A stretch of 35,968 nt of DNA from contig KB235926.1 of the NCBI GenBank assembly GCA_000332255.1, positions 4,858,600 through 4,894,567 of the forward strand, in the 5' to 3' direction. Position numbers and translations under genes: made by a program. The stretch comes from a cyanobacterium PCC 7702. GTDB taxonomy: Bacteria > Cyanobacteriota > Cyanobacteriia > Cyanobacteriales > Nostocaceae. Under the pieces are notes generated by a model. That model saw nothing but the letters and a program-made list of their open reading frames with translations, searched no databases and was not told where the DNA came from. This document shows, piece after piece, positions 1-9,460 of this stretch. Each line of letters starts with the position of its first letter. Position 1 is the first letter of the stretch.

Positions 1-204
1 AGTCTATTTTTATGCCTCTAAACTATCACTAACTATCTCAAACCTTCATAACTGCGTTTTTGCAAAAATATCAAAGTTTTGCCTCAAAGCTTTGAACACG
101 CTGGCTTTGGAGTTTTCGGACAGGTCTTTTACAGACCGATAATATTTCTGCAAAGATTCAAGTTGATTCTATATACCTAATGCTCTTACGTCTGCAGATT
201 TTTT

Positions 205-236
205 GCCAGTGTGTCCCCATTGCACTGGCTTTTTTT
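205..236 (+). terminator. Rho-independent terminator
   Basis: A perfect 7-bp stem, GCCAGTG (205-211) with CACTGGC (223-229), encloses an 11-nt loop and is followed at once by seven Ts (230-236). The T-tract lies on the plus-strand side only, so it ends a plus-strand transcript from a gene left of the window. Confidence 0.8.
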
Positions 237-644
237 GAAACTTGTGTTTGCGACAGTGGATTCACTGCGGAAAGCAGGTCTGCACAGGGTTGCATGCGGA
301 GAATCTTCCAATAGCTAGATAGTTGGGAGAGGTATTTACACTCAGGTGTATGAAAGTTGCATTTACATTTACAATATCATAATTTTTTGGCACTTGTATT
401 TTGGTAATTTTATTTACTCTAGTTTTACTGCCTAAATACTTGGCTTATGATTGTATTTAGCTAAAATTTAGTAATAAATATTACATTTTATATAGAATAA
501 ATACTAAAAATTTTGTTGTTTGTTTTACATATTTTTCCATATAAATTCTAAGTATTTTTTTAAAACTTAGTTACATACTTGACATCTAAATTTTTCAGTG
601 CCAGATCTGGGACAACTTCAGTAATTTTTCTTGGTTATGTAAAA
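237..644. other. Intergenic region, AT-rich
   Basis: No gene is seen between the terminator and the beta-helix gene. The stretch is very AT-rich from about 360 onward and should hold the promoter of the next gene. A TTGACA hexamer sits at 579-584, but I see no good -10 box 17 nt after it. Confidence 0.5.
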
Positions 645-2027
645 ATGAAGGTAAGAAAATTTACTCTATTTTTGTTCACTGCTTTCTTTGTTTTACTTGT
701 TGCTGTTTGTTCACACAGAATAAATGCACAAACATCAACTTCTCAAACAGGAAAGATTTACTACGTAAGTCCGTCAGGAAATGATACGAACACCGGAACT
801 TCTAAACTCTCTGCCTTTGCAACTATCCAAAAAGCAGCCAGTGTTACTAATCCAGGAGATACAGTCCTGGTGATGAATGGTACTTATACCAACGTGCATA
901 GTGGCTGGGCGGTAAACATTACGCGTTCGGGGAAGCCAAATGCTTGGATTACTTATAAGGCATATCCCGGACACACGCCAAAGATTAAGCATAATGCATG
1001 GCACGGTATCCTTATAGATCATGGCGCATCCTACATCAGGGTCAGTGGTTTTGAAATCGAAGGAAACAGTAAAAACATTACTCTAGAATATGCACAAAGC
1101 CAGCAGTCTAACCCTTTAAATCCCTTGTCTAATGGAAACTGCCTCAGCATTGATGGAAGACAGTACGGACGTTCTCACCACATCAATATCAGTAGAAACA
1201 AAATTCATGATTGTGCGGGAGCAGGAATTTCCGTTATTCAAGCAGATTACGTAACCGTAGATAGAAATGAAGTGTTCAACAACGCTTGGTACAGCGTTTA
1301 TGCCAACAGCGGCATATCCCTTTACCAAAACTGGTCAAGTGACAATAATACTAACTACAAGATGTTTGTCACTAACAATCTTGTGTATAACAACCGTCAG
1401 TACATTCCGTGGATTGCAACTGGTACGATTACCGACGGAAACGGAATCATTATTGACGACTCGCGAAATACTCAAAACAACTCTACGTTGGGAGTGTATA
1501 CAGGTAGAACTCTTGTTGTCAACAACGTTACCTTTGGCAATGGAGGTTCGGGAATTCATGCTTTCCTTAGCGACCATGTTGATATCATCAACAATACGGC
1601 TTACTTAAACAACCAAAGTCCAGAGATTACCGGAGGACAGATTTTTGCTAACACCGCTAGTGATGTTCGCATTGTGAATAATATTCTGTATGCCTACCCC
1701 AACAAAAAGGTCAACAGTAATTGGGATAACTCCAACGTTATCTACGAAAACAATTTGTATTTTAATAGTCCCTACATCACAGTCATGGGCAGTAATGCCG
1801 TAGTTGCCGATCCTAAGTTTGTCAATCCATCACTTGACCCGAAACTTGCAGACTTTCGCCTGCAGAGTACAAGTCCTGCTATTGATGCGGGGGTTTCTTT
1901 TAACAGCGGTACCAAGTTTACAAAGATAGACTACTTGGGTAATGTTCGCCCCAGAGGACTAGCGTATGATATTGGGGCTTACGAGCGAGTATTAGCAACT
2001 ATGCGTTGTAAACAAGCTATTTGTTGA
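645..2027 (+). CDS. Secreted right-handed beta-helix protein (DUF1565-like)
   Basis: A 460-residue exported protein. It starts with a basic n-region and a long hydrophobic stretch ending near HRINAQ, a typical signal peptide. Next comes a DUF1565-type segment (IYYVSPSGNDTNTGT, then a GDTV..MNGTY strand) that caps many pectate-lyase-like folds. The rest is a run of Asn-rich strands (INISRNKIHDC, VTVDRNEVFNN, LVVNNVTFGN, VDIINNTAYLN, VRIVNNILYAY) of the parallel beta-helix type. The reading frame is open back to a TTG at 579, but the ATG at 645 places the signal peptide at the N-terminus and is preferred. Family members are polysaccharide lyases, epimerases or surface proteins. No catalytic residues can be assigned, so the substrate is unknown. 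Followed by glycosyl- and methyltransferase genes, it may act on a surface glycan (inference). Confidence 0.8.
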   Translation: MKVRKFTLFLFTAFFVLLVAVCSHRINAQTSTSQTGKIYYVSPSGNDTNTGTSKLSAFATIQKAASVTNPGDTVLVMNGTYTNVHSGWAVNITRSGKPNAWITYKAYPGHTPKIKHNAWHGILIDHGASYIRVSGFEIEGNSKNITLEYAQSQQSNPLNPLSNGNCLSIDGRQYGRSHHINISRNKIHDCAGAGISVIQADYVTVDRNEVFNNAWYSVYANSGISLYQNWSSDNNTNYKMFVTNNLVYNNRQYIPWIATGTITDGNGIIIDDSRNTQNNSTLGVYTGRTLVVNNVTFGNGGSGIHAFLSDHVDIINNTAYLNNQSPEITGGQIFANTASDVRIVNNILYAYPNKKVNSNWDNSNVIYENNLYFNSPYITVMGSNAVVADPKFVNPSLDPKLADFRLQSTSPAIDAGVSFNSGTKFTKIDYLGNVRPRGLAYDIGAYERVLATMRCKQAIC

Positions 2028-2414
2028 AGAGCGCGATCGCCTGTTGTGTGAATTGCATTAGCTGGGTTTGTGGTGATTGCCATTTAAAAATCAGGTGGTC
2101 ACCACAACAGTTACTTCCTCAAGAAGTCCAGAAATTCAAAAAAATGCAGAATCAGTTGCATATGAGTTGCCATTGAGTATTTCACTCGCATAATATGCAT
2201 ATAGTTTTAATGTAATGGAGCGGAAAAAACAAGCTGTTTTAAGATAGTAAGGTTAATCATAATTTGGAACTGAAAAGCTAGATTAATAGTAAGTTATATC
2301 TAGCAAATTCTTAGTGGAAAAACAGTTTCATTTTCATAAATATTATCAAGTCAACTTTGCCAGTCAGTTACTTTGGTAAAGCCTTTGCCGTCAAAGTCCT
2401 TTGAGAAAATTTTT
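2028..2414. other. Intergenic region
   Basis: No coding signal. It holds one HIP1 octamer (2033-2040) just after the stop codon and a GTTGCATATGAGTTGC motif (2155-2170) that resembles two sites in the intergenic DNA at 33620 and 34048. Confidence 0.5.
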
Positions 2415-3140
2415 ATGTCTCACACCGTTAAAAATATTCTCTCATTTCTCCATTGGAGTTTCAAACTTGTTAATGCTCAAGTGGAGTTGTACAAACAAGC
2501 TTGGCTTGCGCCTGCTTTCGATGAATTAGTATTAGAAATTGCCCATCTTCCGCCAGGTCAAATACCAACACGTAAAATGCTTGCTGGGTTATTAGCAAGT
2601 TGGGGAAATAATCTTTTTACGGCTGACCTTGATTATCTGGAAGAAGTGGCAAAACAGGCCGTGAAAACTTCTGGTCCTATTTTAGAGTGCGGTAGTGGAC
2701 TTACAACTATTATATTGGGGTTGCTTGCCGGTCAACATGGTGTTGAGGTCTGGTCGCTTGAGCATATTCCCAAATGGTATTCGCGCGTGAATAAGATTTT
2801 GCAACGTTACAAAATTTCGGGAGTCAATCTTTATCTATCGCCATTGCAAGACTTTGGAAGCTTTTATTGGTATAGTCCTCCATTTGCTTGCCTACCTTAT
2901 GATTTTCGCTTGGTTATTTGTGACGGTCCTCCCAGTTATCAAACACCTGGTGGTAGGTACGGGCTTTTACCTGTGCTTGGACAGCGTTTTTGTGCTAATA
3001 CATTAATCTTGCTTGATGATGCGGATCGTGAAAGTGAGATAGAAGTATTGCGTCGATGGTCAACCGAAGCAAAAGTGAATGTGTCGCTACGCAAACTTAC
3101 TTATGGCTCATTTGCGCTGGTGAATTATTTTCCAAAATGA
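2415..3140 (+). CDS. Class I SAM-dependent methyltransferase-like protein
   Basis: A 241-residue soluble protein from the ATG at 2415. An in-frame TTG at 2373 would add 14 residues with no clear purpose. The segment ILECGSGLTTIILGLL fits motif I of a Rossmann methyltransferase (E-x-G-x-G, SAM binding). It is followed by an acidic strand end (VWSLEHIPKWY), and later LVICDGPPSYQTPGGRYG and TLILLDDADRESE fit the catalytic-side strands. The spacing suits small O- or N-methyltransferases that act on glycans or natural products. It lies 77 bp before a glycosyltransferase on the same strand, so a role in glycan decoration is plausible but inferred. The acceptor cannot be read from the sequence. Confidence 0.65.
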   Translation: MSHTVKNILSFLHWSFKLVNAQVELYKQAWLAPAFDELVLEIAHLPPGQIPTRKMLAGLLASWGNNLFTADLDYLEEVAKQAVKTSGPILECGSGLTTIILGLLAGQHGVEVWSLEHIPKWYSRVNKILQRYKISGVNLYLSPLQDFGSFYWYSPPFACLPYDFRLVICDGPPSYQTPGGRYGLLPVLGQRFCANTLILLDDADRESEIEVLRRWSTEAKVNVSLRKLTYGSFALVNYFPK

Positions 3141-3217
3141 ATGTTTTTCAAAAATCAAGGTCAGTAGATTGAAAACAGACAGTCAGCAGTCAATAGTGTT
3201 TATCAGCGAGATAATTC

Positions 3218-4480
3218 ATGAATGAGTTAGCGATCGCTATTTTTGGAGTTTTGGCAATTTTTGTAGTTCTTCAGACATTTTATGCACTGGCTTTTATCTT
3301 TTGTGTAAATTTGCCAAGCTCGAAGACTATAAAAAACGAGTTCTTACCTAAAGCAGCAATTATTCTTTCTTTGCGAGGAGCCGATCCGTTCCTCGGTGAT
3401 TGTATGCGTTCTCTGCTCCATCAAAACTATCCCCTGTATAGTTTACACGTAGTTATTGACAGTCCCCAAGATCCTGCCTGGAATATTGTCAAAAAAATCA
3501 TTCAATCTTCCCGCGGCAAACACGTACAAGTCAGTTCTTTGATTGCTCGCTACAGTACCTGCAGTCTTAAGGGTAGTGCACTAGTACAGGCTATTAGTAC
3601 ACTAGACGAATCTTATCAGGTAGTAGCTTTTATAGATGCGGATGTTATTGCTCATCCGAACTGGTTGCGGGAATTAGTTGCGCCTCTTAGCGATGAGCGG
3701 ATCGGTGCTACTACAGGAAACCGTTGGTATACGTCACAAACTAAACAGTGGGGTTCCCTAGTTAGATATTTGTGGAATGCAATAGCTGTAGTCTTCATGT
3801 GTATCCATAAAGCTCCCTGGGGAGGCTCAATGGCAATGAGACTTTCTGTGTTGCGGCGATCGCACTTGTTGGAAATATGGAAAAAGAGCATGTCTGTTGA
3901 TACTCCTGTCCGCCAAGCATTGCAAGCAATGGGTTTAAAAGTGAAATTTGTACCCACAGTGATAATGCTCAACCGTGAGGAGTGCAATTTAGCTCAGTGC
4001 TTGCGTTTTATTAAACGTCAATTGCTTGTAACACGGCTTTACAATCCTCAATGGTCACTCGTTGTTTCCCAGGTATTCATATCCACATCAGCTGTGGTAA
4101 TGATAATGGCAATAATGTTGATGGCGTTGACTAGTGGCAAGATAGATAGCGCAATTAAAATAGGAGCTGGATTTATTTGCTATGTTTTGGTAATGATTGT
4201 ACAACTAATATTTGTTGAACGAGTTGTGTGGCGAGTAATCCAGGGACAAGGTGAATTGGCAACGCAATTTTCAGCTTTAATGATGTTAAAAATTCTAATA
4301 GCTATTCCGCTAACGCAGTTCGTTTATGCAGTTACAGTTGTATCAGCAATGCTAATGCGAAAAGTGGAATGGCGAGGTATAACTTACCAAATTAAAGGAC
4401 CTTGGAATATTAGATTAATCGAATACCAACCTTATCAATTTTCCAGTCAATCAGTTGGTGCTAATATTTCACTTTCATAA
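3218..4480 (+). CDS. Membrane glycosyltransferase, family 2
   Basis: A 420-residue GT-A glycosyltransferase of the cellulose-synthase/hyaluronan-synthase-like type. An N-terminal membrane helix (residues about 5-30) is followed by the nucleotide-sugar core: a catalytic acidic region at AFIDADVIAHPNW (DxD-like), GGSMAMR, and a C-terminal core part with VDTPV and RFIKRQLLVTRLYNPQW, which recalls the Q/R-xxRW acceptor motif. Three to four hydrophobic helices lie in the last 140 residues (SQVFISTSAVVMIMAIML, FICYVLVMIVQLIFV, LKILIAIPLTQFVYAV). The protein therefore most likely sits in the inner membrane and uses a cytoplasmic sugar nucleotide. The closest well-known layout is ceramide glucosyltransferase/HpnI-like GT2 proteins. 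Lipid and polysaccharide acceptors are both possible. Confidence 0.8.
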   Translation: MNELAIAIFGVLAIFVVLQTFYALAFIFCVNLPSSKTIKNEFLPKAAIILSLRGADPFLGDCMRSLLHQNYPLYSLHVVIDSPQDPAWNIVKKIIQSSRGKHVQVSSLIARYSTCSLKGSALVQAISTLDESYQVVAFIDADVIAHPNWLRELVAPLSDERIGATTGNRWYTSQTKQWGSLVRYLWNAIAVVFMCIHKAPWGGSMAMRLSVLRRSHLLEIWKKSMSVDTPVRQALQAMGLKVKFVPTVIMLNREECNLAQCLRFIKRQLLVTRLYNPQWSLVVSQVFISTSAVVMIMAIMLMALTSGKIDSAIKIGAGFICYVLVMIVQLIFVERVVWRVIQGQGELATQFSALMMLKILIAIPLTQFVYAVTVVSAMLMRKVEWRGITYQIKGPWNIRLIEYQPYQFSSQSVGANISLS

Positions 4481-4530
4481 AGTTCATGAATTAATTTCAG
4501 TTTCTATTCTAAGTTCCAGACAGCATAAAT

Positions 4531-5349
4531 ATGAGTTTAGCAAATATCAAGCTAGGTACTATTCAAGAAACCTTACTTATTACCCTATGGGCAAGAGCAA
4601 TTGAGCTCAACCACCTCAATCCTATCCTTATCGATCCCAAAGCTGCTGATATTCTCTCTCAGATTGACTATGATTTCCGAAAATTTTCGCAGGAGAAGAA
4701 TTCTCAAATTGGAATCTGTATTCGAACTAAAGCTTTTGATCGGATAGTTAGTCAGTTTCTGCAAGTGCATTCACAAACTCCGGTTGTAGAAATTGGCGCT
4801 GGTTTAAATACTCGTTTTGAGCGATTGGATAATGGTAGCTGGCGCTGGTTTGACCTAGACTTACCAGATGCAATTATGGTAAGAAGAAGATTTTTTCAAG
4901 AAAGCGATCGCCGTAAATTTATCTCAGCTTCAGTGTTTGAAACAGAGTGGATAAAGTCAATCAAAACCTTGATAAATGAGCCAATTCTGTTCGTGGCTGA
5001 AGGTGTCCTATTTTATTTTACTAAGCAGCAAGTTCAGTCTTTGTTTGCAAAACTAGCAGAACAATTTCCAGGTTCTTGGATTGTTTTTGATACAATATCT
5101 CCTCTTTGGCTAGCAGTTCAAAACAGGATTGATGCTATCAAACATACCAATGCTAAATTTCTCTGGGGTATCGAGAATATTAAGCAAATAGAGACGTGGA
5201 ACCCAAGATATAAGCTATGTCGTTCGCTATTTCTTCCAGCAGATTTTCCCGAGTACTTGACAAGATTTCCTCGGATGGAACAAATATTGATGAAACTATT
5301 TCCAGGTCTTCAACGCATGTCTGGAGTACACCTAGTTCAATTCTTATAA
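4531..5349 (+). CDS. LCM-family O-methyltransferase (COG3315 type)
   Basis: A 272-residue protein of the leucine carboxyl methyltransferase / polyketide O-methyltransferase family (PF04072 type). Diagnostic segments are ELNHLNPILIDPKAADIL near the start, GICIRTKAFDRIV, the SAM loop VVEIGAGLNTRFERLD, the acidic WRWFDLDLPDAI, and LFVAEGVLFYF. The length is normal for the family. Such enzymes methylate carboxyl or hydroxyl groups of small metabolites. It starts 50 bp after the glycosyltransferase on the same strand and may be co-transcribed with it. The acceptor is unknown. Confidence 0.8.
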   Translation: MSLANIKLGTIQETLLITLWARAIELNHLNPILIDPKAADILSQIDYDFRKFSQEKNSQIGICIRTKAFDRIVSQFLQVHSQTPVVEIGAGLNTRFERLDNGSWRWFDLDLPDAIMVRRRFFQESDRRKFISASVFETEWIKSIKTLINEPILFVAEGVLFYFTKQQVQSLFAKLAEQFPGSWIVFDTISPLWLAVQNRIDAIKHTNAKFLWGIENIKQIETWNPRYKLCRSLFLPADFPEYLTRFPRMEQILMKLFPGLQRMSGVHLVQFL

Positions 5350-5411
5350 TATTGAATTCAGGGAATAAGAAGCAGCAAAAAAGGCTTGAATGGGATTAAT
5401 TGCTATTTTTT

Positions 5412-6557
5412 TCACTGCGAGCCTACATCTAGGTTAAACAACATTTGTAAAGCTTGCATGCAGCTGCGTCTTGCCTCCACATCTTGTTGGGCTCGCAGTT
5501 GTACCATCGGTTCGTGTAAAATTTTATTAACTATTCCGCGAGTTAAGGCTTCAATCACTTCTTGATGTTTTTCAGCAAATTCCGAACCCAATCGAGATAA
5601 GGCTTTTTCTAATTCTTGTTCTCGAATGGTTTCGATTTTATTGCGCAAGCAACTAATGGTGGAGATAGTTTCTAGCGATCGCCACCAACCATCAAAAGCT
5701 TCTAATTCTTCCTCTAAAATTACCTCTGCTTCCCGAGCCATTTGGCGGCGAGTTTCGTGATTTTGGGCGACAACTGCTTTGAGATCGTCCACGTTAAACG
5801 CTTGCACGTTTGCCAATTCATTGACATCAGCATCAACGTTGCGCGGTACAGAAATATCAATTAACATCAAAGCCCGCTTCGGCTCTAAAATCATTTCTAA
5901 TTTGGCACGATCCAAAAGAGGCTCAGAAGCAGACGTACTTGTAAATACTAAATCGCTTTCGGCAATTACTGTCATCAGCCGGGAAAGAGGATGAGTTTGA
6001 ATCTTAAGCTCCGGGAATTGCTGAGCTAATTCTTCTGCTCGTCCTAAAGAGCGATTTAAAATAGAGATTTTCTCAGCACCTTTAGAAATCAAGTGTTGTA
6101 CCAACAACCGCGACATTTTCCCAGCGCCAAGAATAGCCACTCGACAAGCTGCTAAATTTTCCAGTTTCATGTGCGCCAATTCTACCGCCGCAGAACTGAT
6201 AGAAACCGCACCCGTACCAATGCTAGTTTCGGTACGCACTCGCTTGCCGGCTGTTATAGCTTGTTTGAATAATCGATTTAAAATTGTTTTTATACCGTTG
6301 TATTGCTGTCCTAGTTTGTGAGTATTTTTTACCTGGGCGAGAATTTGCCCTTCTCCCAGTACCAAGCTGTCTAAACCAGCAGCTACCCGCAGCAAATGCA
6401 TTACTGCATCTTGATGCAGCAATATAAATAAGTGTCGTCGCAGCGACACCATAGGTATTTTACTGCGTTCTGAGAGAAATTGAGATACTTCTCCGACGCC
6501 CTGTTCGGTTTGTTCAGTAACAATGTAGATTTCTAAACGGTTGCAGGTACTAAGGCA
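5412..6557 (-). pseudogene. hemA: Glutamyl-tRNA reductase, N-terminus missing
   Basis: HemA reduces glutamyl-tRNA(Glu) to glutamate-1-semialdehyde, the first committed step of tetrapyrrole synthesis in cyanobacteria. Homology is clear from [11 protein letters not shown] (the conserved catalytic Cys motif) through [17 protein letters not shown], the NADPH-fold [16 protein letters not shown], and a normal C-terminus ([10 protein letters not shown]). About 47 N-terminal residues before STCNR are absent. A stop lies at 6558-6560 in this frame, and unrelated sequence in another frame replaces the missing part. The first ATG left is at 6452 (residue M of MVSLRR), which would leave out the catalytic Cys. 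The remaining protein should therefore be inactive, unless it is expressed from an unseen start or the window is misassembled here. An intact hemA is expected elsewhere in the genome. Confidence 0.85.
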
Positions 6558-7205
6558 TCAAGTTTCGCAATTTCAGTATTTGCTTTCGCCTCATTCGCCT
6601 CATAGCGACGCGCTTCAGTCAATGCTTTTTCTCCTTGTCTGCGTAAGACAAAACCACCAATTATTAAAGCTGGTCTCACTGCAATTCCATCCAGTACTAG
6701 AGTACCTAGTGCCATACCACCACCACCTGCCGCTAGGGAACCTCGGCCAAGCCATGCAAGAGTTGCATTCCAATCAGCAGCACCTCTAAGTCCACTGCTC
6801 GCTGTTCCTATATTAGCTGTACCGAAAAGGCCTACAAGGGCTACTATACCTTGGCCTGCTGCGTAAGCGGTTCCGATGGCTGTGAAACCTGCAGTCGCAA
6901 AATGCTTTGCTTCTAATGCTGCTGTTTTATCTTCCTGGATTTGCTGATGATAAACTCCTTCCAAGCTCTCTCAAATTTCCACATCACTCTGCCAAGCCTG
7001 CTGACCAATTCGCTCAATAAAAGCAACTAAGCGCCCGATGGTTTGAAGTTTAACTTGAGTTTGAAGCTGGCTATATTCTTTGACTTGGGTTGCTTGTAAA
7101 GTATTTTCTACAGATTTGCGCTTCTTTTATTCCAATCTTTTTTGCTTCTTCGATTTTGGAAACGCCATCTACTCCTGCTGCAACTCCAACGTCAGCAGGA
7201 ATCTC
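6533..7205 (-). pseudogene. Decayed glycine/alanine-rich membrane-associated protein
   Basis: A 143-residue open stretch (6533-6964, TTG start) carries a hydrophobic Gly/Ala-rich core (AYAAGQGIVALVGLFGTA, LAWLGRGSLAAGGGGMALG, PALIIGGFVLRRQGEKAL) followed by a charged tail. Upstream the same frame continues through a TGA at about 6970 into KLQTIGRLVAFIERIGQQAW and QATQVKEYSQLQTQVK. Another frame near 7140-7205 reads ADVGVAAGVDGVSKIEEAKK. The original gene is thus broken by at least one stop and one frameshift. The core resembles a family of cyanobacterial hypothetical proteins with the same Gly-rich block; its function is unknown to me. Its last codons overlap the truncated hemA, so the breakpoint lies near 6546-6556. 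Confidence 0.6.
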
Positions 7206-7336
7206 CTAATTGCAAGGAATATGCTTTTCCACGCACATGGAATTCAGTAGACTTCAGTAATTTCTACCAACACAGCAATAGAAAAAGTTATACACCCTCG
7301 ATAGCTATCCTATTCTAGAACATCTAACGTTCCTGT

Positions 7337-7502
7337 TTATCCGTCGCTGATCGCCTTTGTCACTTCAGCGATCATCGCCCTCTTCAGTCGGTGTACAGCA
7401 GACTTGTTAGCTGGAGAATGCTCGTTTTCATTCCACTGTCATCACCGTTCGCTTCATGTACTTGCCGATTATATCGATCACTACTGAGTCTTTTCGGTTC
7501 AT
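7337..7502 (-). pseudogene. Small broken reading frame, unknown
   Basis: From an ATG at 7500-7502 one frame reads MNRKDSVVIDIIGKYMKRT and ends after 24 residues. The neighbouring frame continues NENEHSPANKSAVHRLKRA to a stop at 7337. The two halves look like one small protein of about 55 residues with a frameshift. No family is recognised, and chance coding cannot be excluded. Confidence 0.25.
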
Positions 7503-7642
7503 GGTGATCTATCTTCCTCATCGACGAGTGTAACAGCCGTGTGCGGAACTAGCTAGCGATGGGGTTCAGCCACCACTAGTAACCTCTCGAACTCAACGTA
7601 GAGACTGTGTAGGGTCGGCTGCAAGCGAATTGTTAGCCCGTT

Positions 7643-7982
7643 TCATCTATACAGATTTACAAGTTCTGCCAATCCAGAATCGCGAGTCACAATTGGAGTG
7701 TAACCGAGTTGTTCTCGTGCTTTACCAGTTGTAAATGTTAATTCCTACGCGATTAACCGCACCATTGTCTGAGTAATTGGAGGTGCGTCTTTACGTCGCG
7801 TAATTCTGCAAATTGTTTCCATCAGTCCAGCAACATTTCAAGCAACCCATTTCGGAATACTCAATAGACCCAGTTTTACTCCTGGAATTTGCAACAATGT
7901 CATTACCCACCTGCAAAACTGTACAACATCTCTATCACTCAAAATGTACATTAGTTCCGGACTGGCTATTCGATTCGTATTC
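7643..7982 (-). pseudogene. Fragment of epimerase/3-beta-HSD type dehydrogenase
   Basis: One minus-strand frame, interrupted by in-frame stops (after KWVA and before the ELTFTTGK part), reads SPELMYILSDRDVVQFC, LLQIPGVKLGLLSIPKWVA, RRKDAPPITQTMVRLIA and FTTGKAREQLGYTPIVTRDS to a natural stop at 7643. This looks like the C-terminal third of an extended short-chain dehydrogenase (NAD-dependent epimerase / 3-beta-hydroxysteroid dehydrogenase group). The NAD-binding N-terminus is absent. It is a dead remnant. Confidence 0.55.
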
Positions 7983-8208
7983 TAGTTTTTGCAATAAGAT
8001 CGGTATCTTACATATACTGTTCTAGGCTTTGAACTTTTCTTATTCGAGATGAAAATCCGAAGACGCTCACTTGTGTGAAGTATATTCCTCCAGGTTCACC
8101 GATAAATTGGGTACCATGAAAGTGGCCATTACTACAACGATATTTTGCGTCACTCACTTTTTCATGATTTCTAGCGTCGAAGACAACTATATAGAGCCGA
8201 CAGTCAGG

Positions 8209-8450
8209 ACTTGGTTTTTATATTTTTTAATTAAATTACTTTCTGGTACTGCTTTACACTTAAGAAAATGCTTAAACTTGCGCGTTAAAGATATTTATTA
8301 TTGATTTTGTCCAACAACAAATTATTGTGCGCAATACTAAAGAAATGATACTAAAGAAAATGAGAGCCGAGTAACAGTGCTATCTAAAATTATTGTTGAG
8401 GAATTAAAAATTGCTTTGCAAAGTGGAAAATTATTTATAATTAATATTTG
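8209..8450 (+). pseudogene. Remnant of integron-type tyrosine integrase
   Basis: The end of a short plus-strand frame reads KLLSGTALHLRKCLNLRVKD, matching the box-I region of integron integrases (L-Y-G-T-G-x-R-x-x-E-x-L-x-LRVKD). After a stop, a shifted frame gives DFVQQQIIVRNTKE and a third gives ESRVTVLSKIIVEELKIALQ, both in the family order. The usual box-I arginine position reads His. Neither the N-terminal domain nor the box-II/tyrosine part is seen, so this is a non-functional fragment. It marks past recombinase activity in this decayed zone. Confidence 0.55.
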
Positions 8451-8620
8451 CAAAAAGTTTATGGCTCAGTTTATTTACCTTTTGTATTGAAAATAAAATA
8501 TCCAAAAGCTAAATTATCAGCTCGGTTAATTTAGCTTTAAAATTAATATTTTTCAGTCAATATTGATTGCATTGTTATTACTTTTATTAGACTGCTGTGA
8601 TTTTTTTTCACAAGACATAA

Positions 8621-8926
8621 TTATAAATTACCAGCAGAAAAAACGGCTTTACCTAACACCCACGTTGTCATAACTTGTGGTAAACCATTAACCATTTCTA
8701 CTGCTAATAAATCAGCTCGTCTACCAACAGCGATTTTTCCTCTGTCATGTAGTTCTAGAGCTTCAGCAGGATTATCTGTAACTAGAGCGATCGCTTGCGG
8801 TAAACTCAAATCCGAAATTTCTAGAAGTCGAAATACAGCAGCCAATAATGTTTCTGGAATGTAATCAGAACATAAACAACTAGCAACTTGATTTTGAATT
8901 GCATCGATTTCTTCAAAAAATAACAT
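8621..8926 (-). pseudogene. phnM: C-terminal fragment of PhnM
   Basis: The 101-residue frame matches only the last part of PhnM, the metal-dependent diphosphatase of the C-P lyase phosphonate pathway: LCSDYIPETLLAAVF, LPQAIALVTDNPAEAL, DRGKIAVGRRADLL and a final VMTTWVLGKAVF strand. Full PhnM is about 380 residues, so roughly three quarters including the metal-binding His residues are missing. The first ten or so codons (MLFFEEIDAI) are probably not original. No other phn gene is near. I consider it a relic and not a small enzyme. Confidence 0.65.
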
Positions 8927-9460
8927 ACTTAATATTATGTTTTAAATGATACTTAATTTATTTTTCTTATTTATATTTATTAAAATTTAAAATAAAATTA
9001 TTTAATTATTTATATGAAGATTAAAATTTTTATAAAAAAGTATACTCTTATCCTAAAAAAAACTGATTTTTGAAAATAATTAAGTTTTAAAAAAAATCCT
9101 TATCAAGATGGATACTTGTTCTCAAATAACAAAAACAGTGAATAAAATAGAAATTGTTAAGGTTGAGTTCCTAAACTGAACAATTGATATATCTTAAAAA
9201 AGTATTAAAACAATTAATAACCCATAATTTCGTAGCTCTATTTAGTAGAATAGGATAATATTTTTGTCAAGGAGTAATAATAAACTGGAGAATCCAACGA
9301 AGTTCATTTGTAAAATGAGCAATTTGTTTGGCATTAGCAAGCATTATGAGATGAATGGACATAAATTTCTTTCTACTTATGGACGCATCGACAAAATTCA
9401 CTCACTTTTAAATTGCTATGAATGATGTGCGATCGCTTTTTATAAGTGTTTTTAATTAAT
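8927..9460. other. AT-rich intergenic region
   Basis: Very AT-rich, especially 8930-9080. The only coding hint is a 44-codon minus-strand open stretch (9267-9401, GTG start) containing MLANAKQIAHFTNELRW. It matches nothing I recognise and may be chance or a transposase scrap. A HIP1 site lies at 9429-9436. Confidence 0.4.

Noticed and set aside
570-581. Shared GTTACATACTTG near 570 and near 33041
   Set aside because: A 12-base match in AT-rich DNA with no flanking similarity; chance is a sufficient explanation.
579-644. TTG start for the beta-helix protein
   Set aside because: It would put 22 residues before a normal signal peptide; the ATG at 645 fits export better, and TTGACA here may be part of a promoter.
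6541-6789. Plus-strand 82-codon gene
   Set aside because: It is a shadow of the glycine-rich minus-strand remnant, with no recognisable features.
7813-8025. Plus-strand 70-codon gene
   Set aside because: It is opposite the epimerase remnant, which has recognisable protein similarity on the minus strand; the plus frame has none.
9267-9401. 44-codon minus-strand gene
   Set aside because: Short, GTG start without a ribosome-binding site, and no family recognised; kept only as a note in the intergenic entry.
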